A stretch of DNA of 64,000 nt from Flavobacteriales bacterium. GTDB taxonomy: Bacteria; Bacteroidota; Bacteroidia; Flavobacteriales_D; Sanyastnellaceae. Under the pieces are notes generated by a model. The model ran no database searches. It worked only from the letters and a program-made list of their open reading frames with translations, and had not been told where the DNA came from. A program made the translations under genes and the position numbers. Shown here in pieces: positions 51,906 through 59,922 of this stretch (within the stretch, counting starts at the first letter, position 1; each line of letters starts with the position of its first letter). The stretch spans positions 47,472-111,471 of the forward strand of contig CANGTU010000002.1 in NCBI GenBank assembly GCA_947456965.1, in the 5' to 3' direction.

Positions 51906-54605
51906 ATGATTACACGCATTATCGGGATCAACACCAGCACATATGTGAACGCAGAGATGCGTCTGGACGATTGTGATTCACTGCAACTGGTGGGACCGAA
52001 CAACGTGGGAAAGTCCACCCTGATTTACACGCTCAACTTCCTCTTCATCGTGGACGGATCGAAGATGTCGTTTTCCGGCCAGCGCAAAGGCGACAAGGAA
52101 ACCATCCACCACTACTTTCCCACGCACAACCAGAGCTATATCCTCTTTGAGATCCGCAAGAACACGGCTTCTTATTGCATCCTGGTAAAGCGTGACAGCG
52201 AAGGTGAACTGGAATATTACCGGATCAACGGGGAATACAACCACGACCATTTTTTCCGGAAAGATGGCCAACAGCAGCGCATCCGCAAATGGGACGAGGT
52301 GCAGGATCTCCTCGCCGCTGAAGGAGTGGAACTCTACCTCTTCAAGAGCAAGACAGAAGTTTTCAACTCCGTTTACATGCGCGGCCGCCGCAACGAAGCC
52401 GTGGTATGGCTCGAAGAGAGTGTGCGCACAGACGGGCTTTCTAATAACTTCTCCAAGGTTTACCGTTACCTGATCAATTCCAAGTTGATCACCAACAAGA
52501 CCCTTAAGGAGAGCCTCATCGTAGCCGACAACCGGGAGCATGAAGGGCTGAGTTTTTCGCAAAAGAACAAGAAAGACATCAACGACCTCCTGCGGATCAA
52601 TGAAGAAATCAAGGTCATTAAGTCCATTCAGAAAGACTTTGAGGAATTCCGCGAAGTGGTGAATCTCTATCGCGCCAAGACGCGCATCGTCAGCGACCTT
52701 GTATATGCCTTTGAAAAGCAATACGGCGGAGTGGTGCAGGCCCTTGATTCCGGACGACTGGAGAAAGAAAAGGTCCACCAGACCACCCTTGTACACCTGA
52801 ACGAGAAGCTCAAGCCACGTCAGGAAGAATTGAACCGAGAAATCGGAAAGAAAGAATCCGAGATCGAGCTGCGCGAACGCGAATTCATCACCCTGCAGGC
52901 CGAGCTCGAACGTATCAGCAGTTTTGAAGAAAAGAAATTCTTGCAGGAAGCTCTTCGCAACCTCGACAAATCGCGCCGCGAAACCGAGGCGCGACTCACT
53001 CAGGTGGAGAACCAGCAGCTTGACAGCAAGCAGCTTGAGGCCAAGCTCAACAAACTTGATGATCATTGCCAGATACTCGAGCAACAGATTGGCAACTACG
53101 ACAACCAGCTCATACAGAAAATCACTTCCAAAGAGGACACCCGGAAGCTTCTCCACACGATATTCTCTCCCGAGTTTTCCAGCCTGTCCGGAGATCTCGT
53201 CAAGAAAAAGGTCACCAAGACCGGAGCTGCGCTCACGATCTTCGACGGAGAAGTCAAGCTGCCCAAGGATCTTAAGCTTCGAGACATCCCCTCCGCCGAG
53301 TTACTCAAAGGCGAGTTGAAAGAGCTGCGGAAGGAAAAGAGTGAGTTGGAAAAACTGTGGGGGGTGGCGCTCAACCTGGACAAGACGAAGAAGGAACTCG
53401 CCAGGATTGAGTCGGAAATCGAAAACACAAAGGAGAAAATCCGCCTTATTGACTCACGTCCGGAGCTTGAGAAGAAAACCGATGTACTGGGAAAGGAACT
53501 GCGCGCACTGAAGAGCTCCCTCAATGCCCTGGAGGATGAGTTGAGTAAGCTCAAGAAGGAAATGGCCGAGAAGACCTTGCTGCTCGAAACCCTGCGTGAG
53601 GATGTGCGCAAGAGCGAAGAACGCTTGCACGAACTCCGCAACCACAAGCAGGAAATGGAGATGCTCGGTGTCACGCCCACCGCTTACGAAACCACTGAAA
53701 GCCTCGATGAGATTTACCAAAAGATCCGCCTGGCCAACTCAGACCGCGAAACACTCAAATCCTCCCGCGACCGGGGGTTCGATCAGTTGCGTTTCAAGAC
53801 CAACTCCGCGATTGCCGATGAAACCGAATTCATCCGCTTTATAGAGGATGAGATCGCGTGCATTGGAGATAAGGAGAAGAGCATCGACGGGCTCCTCGGC
53901 AGCATCTCCACTCAGTTTGCCAATCCTGCCTACACATTACGCAAGCGCTACGAGGAATTCAAGGCCTTCGTATACAATCGCTTCAATGACAGCCTGGCTA
54001 AAACCAGAATTTCAAATATCGAGTCGCTGCGGATTGAGCTGGTGGACAATAAGCGCCTCCTCTATGACCTCGAGCGTATTTCTGCTATTGAAAACCTGAA
54101 CGCTCAACTCGCGTTTGACTTTGAACAAGGCGAAGACCTGAAGATTCTGAATGCATATCTCGATACCGGAAAAACGATTGATTTTGCTGACCTGTTCGAT
54201 ATCGAGCTTGTGCTGGATGTAAAAGGTCATGTGAAGCGCGTGGACCTCAAGGAGCAGGTAGAATCCGATGGTACCGACCGCATGATCCGCCTGGTGATTG
54301 TAATGGCCATCATCAACCGACTGGCCATCAGCAGTCCGGAAAACAAGATAGCCCTGTTTATTGATGAGATCGGAACAATTGACGAGCAGAACCGTCCGCA
54401 ATTGGTCCAGTTCTGCAAAGAGCACAACTTCATTCCCATTTTCGCCGCACCTCAGCCCTACGATGGATTCTCAAAATACTACTTCATCTTCCGCTCCAAG
54501 GGTAAGATCAACCTGAACGATAAGCAGCATGCCGTGCGCCGGGAGGAGAATGAGGCAGTGCAGAAGCCGATGGAGGAAGGGGAAGGATTAGAGGTGAGTG
54601 AGTGA
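51906..54605 (+). CDS. MukB/MksB/JetC-like SMC ATPase
   Basis: 899 residues. Walker A GPNNVGKST at 30-38, then a coiled coil (about 240-430), a small non-coiled centre (about 430-465; GAALTIFDGEVKLPKDLKL) as the hinge, a second coiled coil (about 465-640), and the C-terminal head with SDGTDRM near 787-793 in the signature position and Walker B ALFIDEIGTID at about 816-826. This is the layout of bacterial MukB-type condensin ATPases. At 899 residues it is well shorter than MukB (about 1480) and has short arms. It should form a ring with the kleisin- and MksE-like products encoded next. Which activity (chromosome folding or plasmid defence) cannot be read from it. Confidence 0.8.
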   Translation: MITRIIGINTSTYVNAEMRLDDCDSLQLVGPNNVGKSTLIYTLNFLFIVDGSKMSFSGQRKGDKETIHHYFPTHNQSYILFEIRKNTASYCILVKRDSEGELEYYRINGEYNHDHFFRKDGQQQRIRKWDEVQDLLAAEGVELYLFKSKTEVFNSVYMRGRRNEAVVWLEESVRTDGLSNNFSKVYRYLINSKLITNKTLKESLIVADNREHEGLSFSQKNKKDINDLLRINEEIKVIKSIQKDFEEFREVVNLYRAKTRIVSDLVYAFEKQYGGVVQALDSGRLEKEKVHQTTLVHLNEKLKPRQEELNREIGKKESEIELREREFITLQAELERISSFEEKKFLQEALRNLDKSRRETEARLTQVENQQLDSKQLEAKLNKLDDHCQILEQQIGNYDNQLIQKITSKEDTRKLLHTIFSPEFSSLSGDLVKKKVTKTGAALTIFDGEVKLPKDLKLRDIPSAELLKGELKELRKEKSELEKLWGVALNLDKTKKELARIESEIENTKEKIRLIDSRPELEKKTDVLGKELRALKSSLNALEDELSKLKKEMAEKTLLLETLREDVRKSEERLHELRNHKQEMEMLGVTPTAYETTESLDEIYQKIRLANSDRETLKSSRDRGFDQLRFKTNSAIADETEFIRFIEDEIACIGDKEKSIDGLLGSISTQFANPAYTLRKRYEEFKAFVYNRFNDSLAKTRISNIESLRIELVDNKRLLYDLERISAIENLNAQLAFDFEQGEDLKILNAYLDTGKTIDFADLFDIELVLDVKGHVKRVDLKEQVESDGTDRMIRLVIVMAIINRLAISSPENKIALFIDEIGTIDEQNRPQLVQFCKEHNFIPIFAAPQPYDGFSKYYFIFRSKGKINLNDKQHAVRREENEAVQKPMEEGEGLEVSE

Positions 54606-54611
54606 GTAAGC

Positions 54612-54702
54612 ATGGAAGGATGGATGGAAATTGGAAGTGAGGAAGTGAGAAGGGAAGAGAAGTAAGGAGGAGTGAGAGTGGTGTGATAAGTAAAAAAACG
54701 GA
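54612..54702. repeat. Purine-rich slippage-like repeat tract
   Basis: About 90 bp right after the SMC stop, almost only A and G with T at intervals, made of imperfect GGATGGATGG, GAAGTGAGGAAGTGAG and GGAGAGGAAG-like units. It continues the Glu/Gly-coding end of the SMC gene (EEGEGLEVSE). It looks like a product of replication slippage, and carries GGAGG-like sequence. Confidence 0.6.
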
Positions 54703-54711
54703 CAACAAACC

Positions 54712-54813
54712 ATGACTGAAATGACAACCTTAAGTGCCTTTGTTCCAGTGGCGATAGACCACCTGGAGGAGGTACGTGTGAAGTACAACCTGATTGTGGA
54801 AGAAGAAGCCTAA
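54712..54813 (+). CDS. Possible 33-codon small open reading frame in the Mks-like operon
   Basis: ATG to TAA, encoding an acidic peptide beginning MTEMTTLSAFVPVAIDHLEE. It lies between the SMC and kleisin genes, starts after a purine-rich stretch and ends 14 bp before the kleisin ATG. No similarity known to me; it may be a real small protein, a leader peptide that sets kleisin translation, or chance. Confidence 0.3.
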   Translation: MTEMTTLSAFVPVAIDHLEEVRVKYNLIVEEEA

Positions 54814-54827
54814 CCCATTCCTGCCGC

Positions 54828-56024
54828 ATGATCAAGGCCGAACCCAGAACCATCCTCAGTTTTCTGCACAATCACTTCGATGTGGTGCGCGACCTCTTTG
54901 AATACCAGTCACAAGACGGTGTGATTACCCGTGAGGTCTTTGATATGGTCTGCAACCGACACGGGCAGAACATGAAAAACCGCATCCGGGAATACCGGGT
55001 GGTACGCACTGTGGGAAGTGACTTCGAGATGCGCGATGTATACTTCAAACTCATGGAGTTTCTTCTCTTTGAGTTCAAGCCACTACTGCCGGAAACCATT
55101 GAGAAGTACAAGAGCTCCATCACGGAGCTCTACCTCAAGATCAGAAAGGGCGAGCAAACCGACCGGGACATCCTTCTGGAGCGGATCAAGAACCTCTCTC
55201 AGCAGGTGCGGGAGTTTGTGGATCTCGTTGAGCGAAATGCCTTCCGCCTGCTCAATGAAACACGCGACCTCAAGTCCAACATCGACCGGGTGGAATACCG
55301 GGAGAAAGTACATAAAGCCTCATTCTGGATTGAGTATTACATCCTCCCGCTCAATAAAATTCTCGACGTTAACCACTCTGAATCAGTAGCCAACCGGGTA
55401 GTTGAGATCAGCGAATACGCCAACAGAAGACGCCTTGACTTCGGTGATGAGGGAGCGCGAATCGAGTTTGAAAAACTGTACGTTCAGCTTATTCAGACCA
55501 ACCAGGATCTGCTTCGCCAGTCGCGCATCCTCACCAACGAACTTCTTCCTCTCCTCGAACGCATCCGCACTGAATCCCTCATCCTGACCGGCTTCATTGA
55601 GTTCCTGAGGAATCCATATCGAATGGAAACACCTCCCCTGCTCAAGGGCAGCCGCACCATGGCATACTCCAAAGACATGCTCTTCAAGGTGCGCGAATTC
55701 TTCGAGCAATTCCAGCAGCCCGATGTGGTATACCTCGAAGATGGAGTGAGTGATTTCGACAAATGGATATTCGACCGCGACTACTTTCTGGGCCAGCTTC
55801 GCAATCAGATGCCCGTGAACGACTTCTTCGGCTGGTGTGTGAAGATGCTGAATAAGGACTTCGACCACATTGACACAGAAAAATTCTTCGCGCTTACCGG
55901 TCTCTTGTTCGATGAAGACCTGAGCATTGAATTCCCGAAAAAGAATGAGCGGGTGACGATCAGTACCACCACGTCGCGCATCAGCGTGCCCAAGCTCAAG
56001 GTAGAACCCGCCCTCAAACTCTGA
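54828..56024 (+). CDS. MksF/MukF/JetA-like kleisin subunit
   Basis: 398 residues, soluble and nearly all helical. The N-terminal ~85 residues (TILSFLHNHFDVVRDLF, GVITREVFDMVCNRHGQN) look like a winged helix as in MukF/MksF; a long helical middle (about 95-300) with ELYLKIRKGEQTDRDILLERI follows; the C-terminus (about 300-398) holds PVNDFFGWCVKMLNKDF and a final strand VPKLKVEPAL, where MukF-type kleisins touch the ATPase head. The kleisin role is inferred from fold pattern and from the two neighbours. 15 bp before the MksE-like gene. Confidence 0.65.
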   Translation: MIKAEPRTILSFLHNHFDVVRDLFEYQSQDGVITREVFDMVCNRHGQNMKNRIREYRVVRTVGSDFEMRDVYFKLMEFLLFEFKPLLPETIEKYKSSITELYLKIRKGEQTDRDILLERIKNLSQQVREFVDLVERNAFRLLNETRDLKSNIDRVEYREKVHKASFWIEYYILPLNKILDVNHSESVANRVVEISEYANRRRLDFGDEGARIEFEKLYVQLIQTNQDLLRQSRILTNELLPLLERIRTESLILTGFIEFLRNPYRMETPPLLKGSRTMAYSKDMLFKVREFFEQFQQPDVVYLEDGVSDFDKWIFDRDYFLGQLRNQMPVNDFFGWCVKMLNKDFDHIDTEKFFALTGLLFDEDLSIEFPKKNERVTISTTTSRISVPKLKVEPALKL

Positions 56025-56039
56025 CCTATCCCATTCACC

Positions 56040-56573
56040 ATGGTATATCCCAACCACCACCGCCAAATCGTTGAAGAACTGATGAACGGCAAGTTCATCC
56101 TGGCCAGCGAGGAACATTTCAACAGCCTCCGGGAGAATGAATCCTTCTATCAGGAATTTTTCAAGGTATCCTTCGACCTTGAAATGGTTGCCAAGCCCGA
56201 ATTCAGCTACCTGCTGAGCAAGGAGACTCAGGAGAACTTCTCCCGCGATGTGAGCATCTTCATTGCCATTTTGTGTTACGAGCTCGACCGCGATGGACGC
56301 AATTTCATGGAGGCGCTGGACTTCCACGAGTTCACTTTCGAGGAAACGGACCGCTACTTCGAGAACAGCTCATTCATTGATCTGATCGAGAGCAATAAAG
56401 CATTGCGCGATCCTGATAGCCGACGTACGCTGATTAATGGAATGGCCCGGCGCAATATCGTACAGAAGAATTTCGAGGACCGCTTCGCATTTACCGAAGC
56501 CGTTCGCGTATTCACCGACTTCGCCAAGGAACTCGCCCTCAAGCGCATCCAGCACGAAGTGGCAGCCAACTGA
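56040..56573 (+). CDS. MksE-like condensin subunit
   Basis: 177 residues. Pattern of the MksE family: HHRQIVEELMNGKFILASEEHFNSL at the start, then YLLSKETQENFSRDVSIFIAILCYELDRDG, the strand/helix core of the two winged-helix (KITE) domains, and a closing NIVQKNFEDRFAFTEAVRVFTDFAKELAL. MksE/MukE binds the kleisin and regulates ATP hydrolysis of the SMC dimer. It is the strongest pointer that the three genes form an Mks/Muk-type complex. 9 bp before the transporter gene. Confidence 0.72.
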   Translation: MVYPNHHRQIVEELMNGKFILASEEHFNSLRENESFYQEFFKVSFDLEMVAKPEFSYLLSKETQENFSRDVSIFIAILCYELDRDGRNFMEALDFHEFTFEETDRYFENSSFIDLIESNKALRDPDSRRTLINGMARRNIVQKNFEDRFAFTEAVRVFTDFAKELALKRIQHEVAAN

Positions 56574-56582
56574 TCCGGTGAT

Positions 56583-57320
56583 TTGACCGATCTCCTGCTC
56601 TTTGCCCTTTTCGCTCTCGCCTGCGAAATCGTAGGGACCGTCGGCGGTTTTGGCTCCTCCATTCTCTTCGTCCCCCTGGCCTCACTGGTCTTCCCGCGGG
56701 GTCTCGTCCTCGGGCTCACCAGCATCCTGCACGTATTCAGTAATACGAGCAAGATTATCCTGTTCCGCCGGCACATCGATAAAAAGGTGCTGCTGCTCTT
56801 CGGCGTCGCCAGCATTGTGTTCACGGTTGTAGGCGCCTTCCTTACCACCGCCCTGAATGAGACCGTGGCGGAATGGCTCCTCGGGTCATTCCTCGTGCTC
56901 TTCAGTTCGATTTTTCTGTTGGTACCCCGGATAGTCATTCCACCCTCGCGTTGGAACGCCATGGCAGGGGGAAGTCTCGCCGGATTTGCTGCCGGATTTC
57001 TGGGTACCGGTGGAGCCATTCGCGGTATGTCCATGGCCGCCTTCAACCTGCCTAAAGATGTCTTCGTAGGAACCAGCGCCGCCATCGACTTCGGCGTGGA
57101 CTTGTCGCGCATGTTCATCTATGCCGGACACGGCTTCATGGCCGACGCACTCTGGAGCTATATTCTCGTGCTCTTTATGGCGTCGTGGCTGGGAACCTGG
57201 CTGGGCAAACTGATTCTGGAGCGAATGACTCAGAAGCAGTTCAAGAGAACTGTACTGCTCCTGATCCTCGTGATCGGACTGGCAACGCTGGCACAGGCTG
57301 CTGGATTTCTGAAGATATGA
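56583..57320 (+). CDS. TSUP (TauE/SafE) family membrane transporter
   Basis: 245 residues from a TTG, eight hydrophobic helices. TSUP repeats: GTVGGFGSSILFVPLASLV near the start and AGFAAGFLGTGGAIRGMSMAAF in the second half, with the GG-G loops of the family. Exports or imports small anions such as sulfite, sulfoacetate or taurine. Only 9 bp after the MksE-like stop, so it may be part of the same transcript, though no functional link is known. Confidence 0.9.
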   Translation: MTDLLLFALFALACEIVGTVGGFGSSILFVPLASLVFPRGLVLGLTSILHVFSNTSKIILFRRHIDKKVLLLFGVASIVFTVVGAFLTTALNETVAEWLLGSFLVLFSSIFLLVPRIVIPPSRWNAMAGGSLAGFAAGFLGTGGAIRGMSMAAFNLPKDVFVGTSAAIDFGVDLSRMFIYAGHGFMADALWSYILVLFMASWLGTWLGKLILERMTQKQFKRTVLLLILVIGLATLAQAAGFLKI

Positions 57321-57324
57321 GGAC

Positions 57325-57552
57325 CTATTTGCGGGGTTTGTAGTCGGTGTACCCGAACTCATCATCGGGAGCCAGATCGGGCACCACCACCGTGCGGTCA
57401 TGGAGTACGCGCCACACCATATAGATAACCAGAAACGGTGAAAGGGTGAACATCCCTGCTCTCAGCCAGAGAGGTGATTCAAGCTGACAAATCACCGTAA
57501 AAACGAGCAGGTAACCCGTTACCCACCCAACGACCGGCAAACTGCTCTTCAT
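57325..57552 (-). CDS. Small two-helix membrane protein
   Basis: 75 residues: two hydrophobic segments (about 5-25 and 33-50) and a polar acidic tail ending DDEFGYTDYKPRK. The chosen ATG (MKSSLPVVGWVTG) leads straight into the first helix; the longer reading has 34 extra Gly/Cys-rich residues. Last gene of the yajC direction, 127 bp after yajC, and 4 bp from the converging transporter gene. Function unknown. Confidence 0.6.
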   Translation of the reverse strand: MKSSLPVVGWVTGYLLVFTVICQLESPLWLRAGMFTLSPFLVIYMVWRVLHDRTVVVPDLAPDDEFGYTDYKPRK

Positions 57553-57679
57553 AGAATCCAAAACACAGGCTTCTCTGCCTTGTTCGGGCGGCCCGCTAAC
57601 CAGCGCTCCGGAAAAGGATAAACCGCAACACTCCGGATGGAAACCAGAGCTCAACCAGAATGAAACGCCGCAACACCGT

Positions 57680-57988
57680 TTACTTCTGACCCTCGGTCAC
57701 CTTGCGGTCGGGGCTCAAGGCGGCCTTCTCTATGCGCATGCGGCCCTGATCGAGGGACACCACCACATCCGTATCTCCAACTTCCACGACCTTGCCGTGG
57801 ATACCTCCGGTGGACACCACCTTATCACCAATCTGGATCGAGTCCTGATACTTCTTGGCTTCCTTCATCCTCTTCATCTGAGGACGAATCATAAAGAAGT
57901 ACATGATGGCAAACATGCCTACCATCATAATCAGGAGGCCTGAACCTCCGCCCGACTGGCCTGGTGCCTGAAGGAAAATAGCAATCAT
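57680..57988 (-). CDS. yajC: Preprotein translocase subunit YajC
   Basis: 102 residues. One membrane helix (GSGLLIMMVGMFAIMYFFMI) followed by RPQMKRMKEAKKYQDSI and a beta domain with IQIGDKVVSTGGIHGKVVEVGD, all family hallmarks. YajC joins SecDF at the inner membrane and aids Sec-dependent export. Downstream of a DUF1573 gene, a common order in Bacteroidota. Confidence 0.96.
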   Translation of the reverse strand: MIAIFLQAPGQSGGGSGLLIMMVGMFAIMYFFMIRPQMKRMKEAKKYQDSIQIGDKVVSTGGIHGKVVEVGDTDVVVSLDQGRMRIEKAALSPDRKVTEGQK

Positions 57989-58046
57989 CGCTTGTGTGGT
58001 TTTGCGGCAAAAATAGGCCAGCGATGCGCCGGCCGCATCATCTATT

Positions 58047-58550
58047 TCAACGTATCCGCTCCATCTGCACCGGATTATCCTGCTCCTTGCGTCCCTCTTG
58101 CCCCGCTACAAACCCCTTCAACCTCAGGTACCAGTCACGGGGAACACCATTCGTGGATACCTGAACGGTTTTCTCAATCGGGCCTGAAAAACCGGTGGAA
58201 TTGAACTCGACGGTGATGGATCCTCCCTCCCCGGGTTGAATGGGCTGCTGGGGCCAGTCCTTGAGCGTCGTGCATCCACACGATGGATGCACGCGATCAA
58301 TCACCAGCGGAGAACCGCCATCATTCGTGAACCGGAAGCTGTACATGACCTTCTCACCAATGGCGATCGTATCAAAGTTGAACTCCGACAGCTCAAATGC
58401 AATCCGGGGAAGATCATCGGTGTCGGATGCAGTGCCTGACGCGCTCTCCGGAAAGTGCAGCATTTCGGGTGTGACCTTGCGCTCGCCGGATTCACATCCG
58501 CAGAGAACCAGGAAAGTCCCGGCCAAGGTCATTCGGCAAAACTTCTTCAT
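58047..58550 (-). CDS. DUF1573 lipoprotein
   Basis: 167 residues. Lipobox Cys19 (LVLCGCESGE). ASH-like immunoglobulin domain with the DUF1573 signature: FELSEFNFDTIAIGEKVMYSFRFTNDGGSPLVI, then HPSCGCTT, and ITVEFNSTGFSGPIEKTVQVSTN. Anchored, periplasmic or surface; function unknown. The gene pair DUF1573-yajC is frequently seen in this phylum. Confidence 0.93.
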   Translation of the reverse strand: MKKFCRMTLAGTFLVLCGCESGERKVTPEMLHFPESASGTASDTDDLPRIAFELSEFNFDTIAIGEKVMYSFRFTNDGGSPLVIDRVHPSCGCTTLKDWPQQPIQPGEGGSITVEFNSTGFSGPIEKTVQVSTNGVPRDWYLRLKGFVAGQEGRKEQDNPVQMERIR

Positions 58551-58574
58551 TACACAAAAATGAGCATAGCGCGG

Positions 58575-59171
58575 TTAATCATCGTCCCGATGCTCATAAG
58601 AACCATCGAAATCTTGCTCGTCAAAGTACTCATCTTCCCGGCCAAACTCATCGTCATCCTCATCATCTCCCCCACCCGCGCTATTGAATTCATCCATATC
58701 CTCCGCTGAAAATTCCTGCCCGAAAAGATCCATCTCTTTCGAGTCCTGGGCTGGCGCATCTCCATACACGAGAGACACCCGGGGATAGATTGTGCTCGGG
58801 GTGTCTTTTTTGATCTCGATCAGTTCGATGTAAAATATCCACATCCGCAGGAAATCATAGACGTAAAGCACTTTGTCGGCCGGCTTTCCCACCATGTCAC
58901 CGATTGCGGTATTCGACATACTCACTGCAGCGGCAGCCTCGCCCTGCTTCATATCCATGAGCGGAATCTCCAGACCCTTCTCCCAATTCTCATTGCTCAT
59001 ATAGAAACTGGCCATCTCCCCTTCCTCAAAGTCGAAGGCATCGAGGATTGCACGATGCAGCTCCTCAAACGTGGCCGTTGTTTCAATTTCTACATCGCGA
59101 AAAACATCCTGCTCGGTGTCCATGATGACCCGCAGCTTGAAGATGGTCACATTGGTGTGTTTCTTAGGCAT
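58575..59171 (-). CDS. pRiA4b ORF-3-like protein with acidic tail
   Basis: 198 residues. The first ~140 residues follow the pRiA4b/IS1096-TnpR-like family: VTIFKLRVIMDTEQDVFRDVEI, TFEELHRAILDAFDFEEGEMASFYM, and KVLYVYDFLRMWIFYIELIEI. The last ~45 residues are a disordered, strongly acidic tail (GGGDDEDDDEFGRED). The chosen ATG (MPKKHTNVTIFKL) begins at the domain; a start 33 bp upstream overlaps rpe. Cytoplasmic, function unknown. Confidence 0.82.
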   Translation of the reverse strand: MPKKHTNVTIFKLRVIMDTEQDVFRDVEIETTATFEELHRAILDAFDFEEGEMASFYMSNENWEKGLEIPLMDMKQGEAAAAVSMSNTAIGDMVGKPADKVLYVYDFLRMWIFYIELIEIKKDTPSTIYPRVSLVYGDAPAQDSKEMDLFGQEFSAEDMDEFNSAGGGDDEDDDEFGREDEYFDEQDFDGSYEHRDDD

Positions 59172-59196
59172 GGTAAAGGGGGGTGAGGTGATGGTC

Positions 59197-59844
59197 CTAG
59201 ACACGCTTCATGGAGGCTATAGCTGCAGACGGATCGGGGGATGAGAACACGAAGTTGCCTGCTACCAGGGCATCGGCTCCCGACTCCACCAGACGCGAGG
59301 CGTTGCTCGTATTTACACCGCCATCCACTTCAATCAAGGCATCAGAACCTGTGACTTCCCGGAGGCGCTTCAGATCCATCAGTTTGGTGTAGGTATGCTC
59401 GATGAATTGCTGTCCGCCGAAACCAGGATTGACCGACATGACCAGCACCAGATCCAGATCAGCGAGAACCTCGGAAAGAAAAGCGGCCGGGGTGTGCGGG
59501 TTGATGGCCACGCCGGCCTTCATACCCGCTGTGTGAATGGCTTCAATGGTGCGATGAAGATGAGTGCAGGCTTCGAAGTGCACTGTAAGCATACTGGCTC
59601 CTGCATCACGGAAAGCTCCGACATAGCGGTCCGGATCTACGATCATGAGATGCACATCAAGTGGTTTGATCGCGTGCCGATGAATGGCCTTCGTGACCGG
59701 CAGACCAAAGGACAGATTGGGGACAAACACCCCGTCCATGATATCGACATGGAACCAGTCGGCCTCCGACTGGTTGATCATCTCCACATCCCGCTGCAGG
59801 TTCGCGAAATCGGCAGACAGAACAGAAGGCGCAATGATCGGCAT
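59197..59844 (-). CDS. rpe: Ribulose-phosphate 3-epimerase
   Basis: 215 residues, normal family length. TIM-barrel signatures: IAPSVLSADFANL, ADWFHVDIMDGVFVPN, LDVHLMI, VHFEACTH, VMSVNPGFGGQ and EVDGGVN. It interconverts ribulose 5-phosphate and xylulose 5-phosphate in the pentose phosphate pathway. A TATCTTCG element lies 19 nt before the chosen ATG. Divergent from coaE. Confidence 0.96.
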   Translation of the reverse strand: MPIIAPSVLSADFANLQRDVEMINQSEADWFHVDIMDGVFVPNLSFGLPVTKAIHRHAIKPLDVHLMIVDPDRYVGAFRDAGASMLTVHFEACTHLHRTIEAIHTAGMKAGVAINPHTPAAFLSEVLADLDLVLVMSVNPGFGGQQFIEHTYTKLMDLKRLREVTGSDALIEVDGGVNTSNASRLVESGADALVAGNFVFSSPDPSAAIASMKRV

Positions 59845-59863
59845 GGGCTGCTGAATTTTCCCG

Positions 59864-59871
59864 CGAAGATA
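59864..59871 (-). promoter_or_regulatory. -7-like element (TATCTTCG) of rpe
   Basis: TAnnTTCG variant on the minus strand, 19 nt before the rpe ATG. Confidence 0.45.
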
Positions 59872-59908
59872 ACCTCCTGCGGCCCACACATCCTGGCATC
59901 CGGCGAAC

Positions 59909-59916
59909 TACCTTAG
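59909..59916 (+). promoter_or_regulatory. -7-like element (TACCTTAG), leaderless arrangement, for coaE
   Basis: One mismatch to TAnnTTTG; ends 6 nt before the coaE ATG, the same geometry as the better matches in this window. Confidence 0.4.
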
Positions 59917-59922
59917 CATCAC

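Noticed and set aside
51978..53156. Open frame of 392 codons opposite the SMC gene
   Set aside because: Mirror of the coiled-coil coding sequence; runs of Leu/Phe/Val opposite Lys/Glu codons. No start signal.
54612..54702. Candidate CRISPR-like or regulatory repeat array after the SMC gene
   Set aside because: Units are short, imperfect and unspaced; a slippage tract explains them better. No CRISPR array was found anywhere in the window.
56583..57320. Transporter gene as a fourth component of the Mks-like system
   Set aside because: The 9-bp spacing allows co-transcription, but TSUP transporters have no known tie to condensins; kept as a neighbour only.
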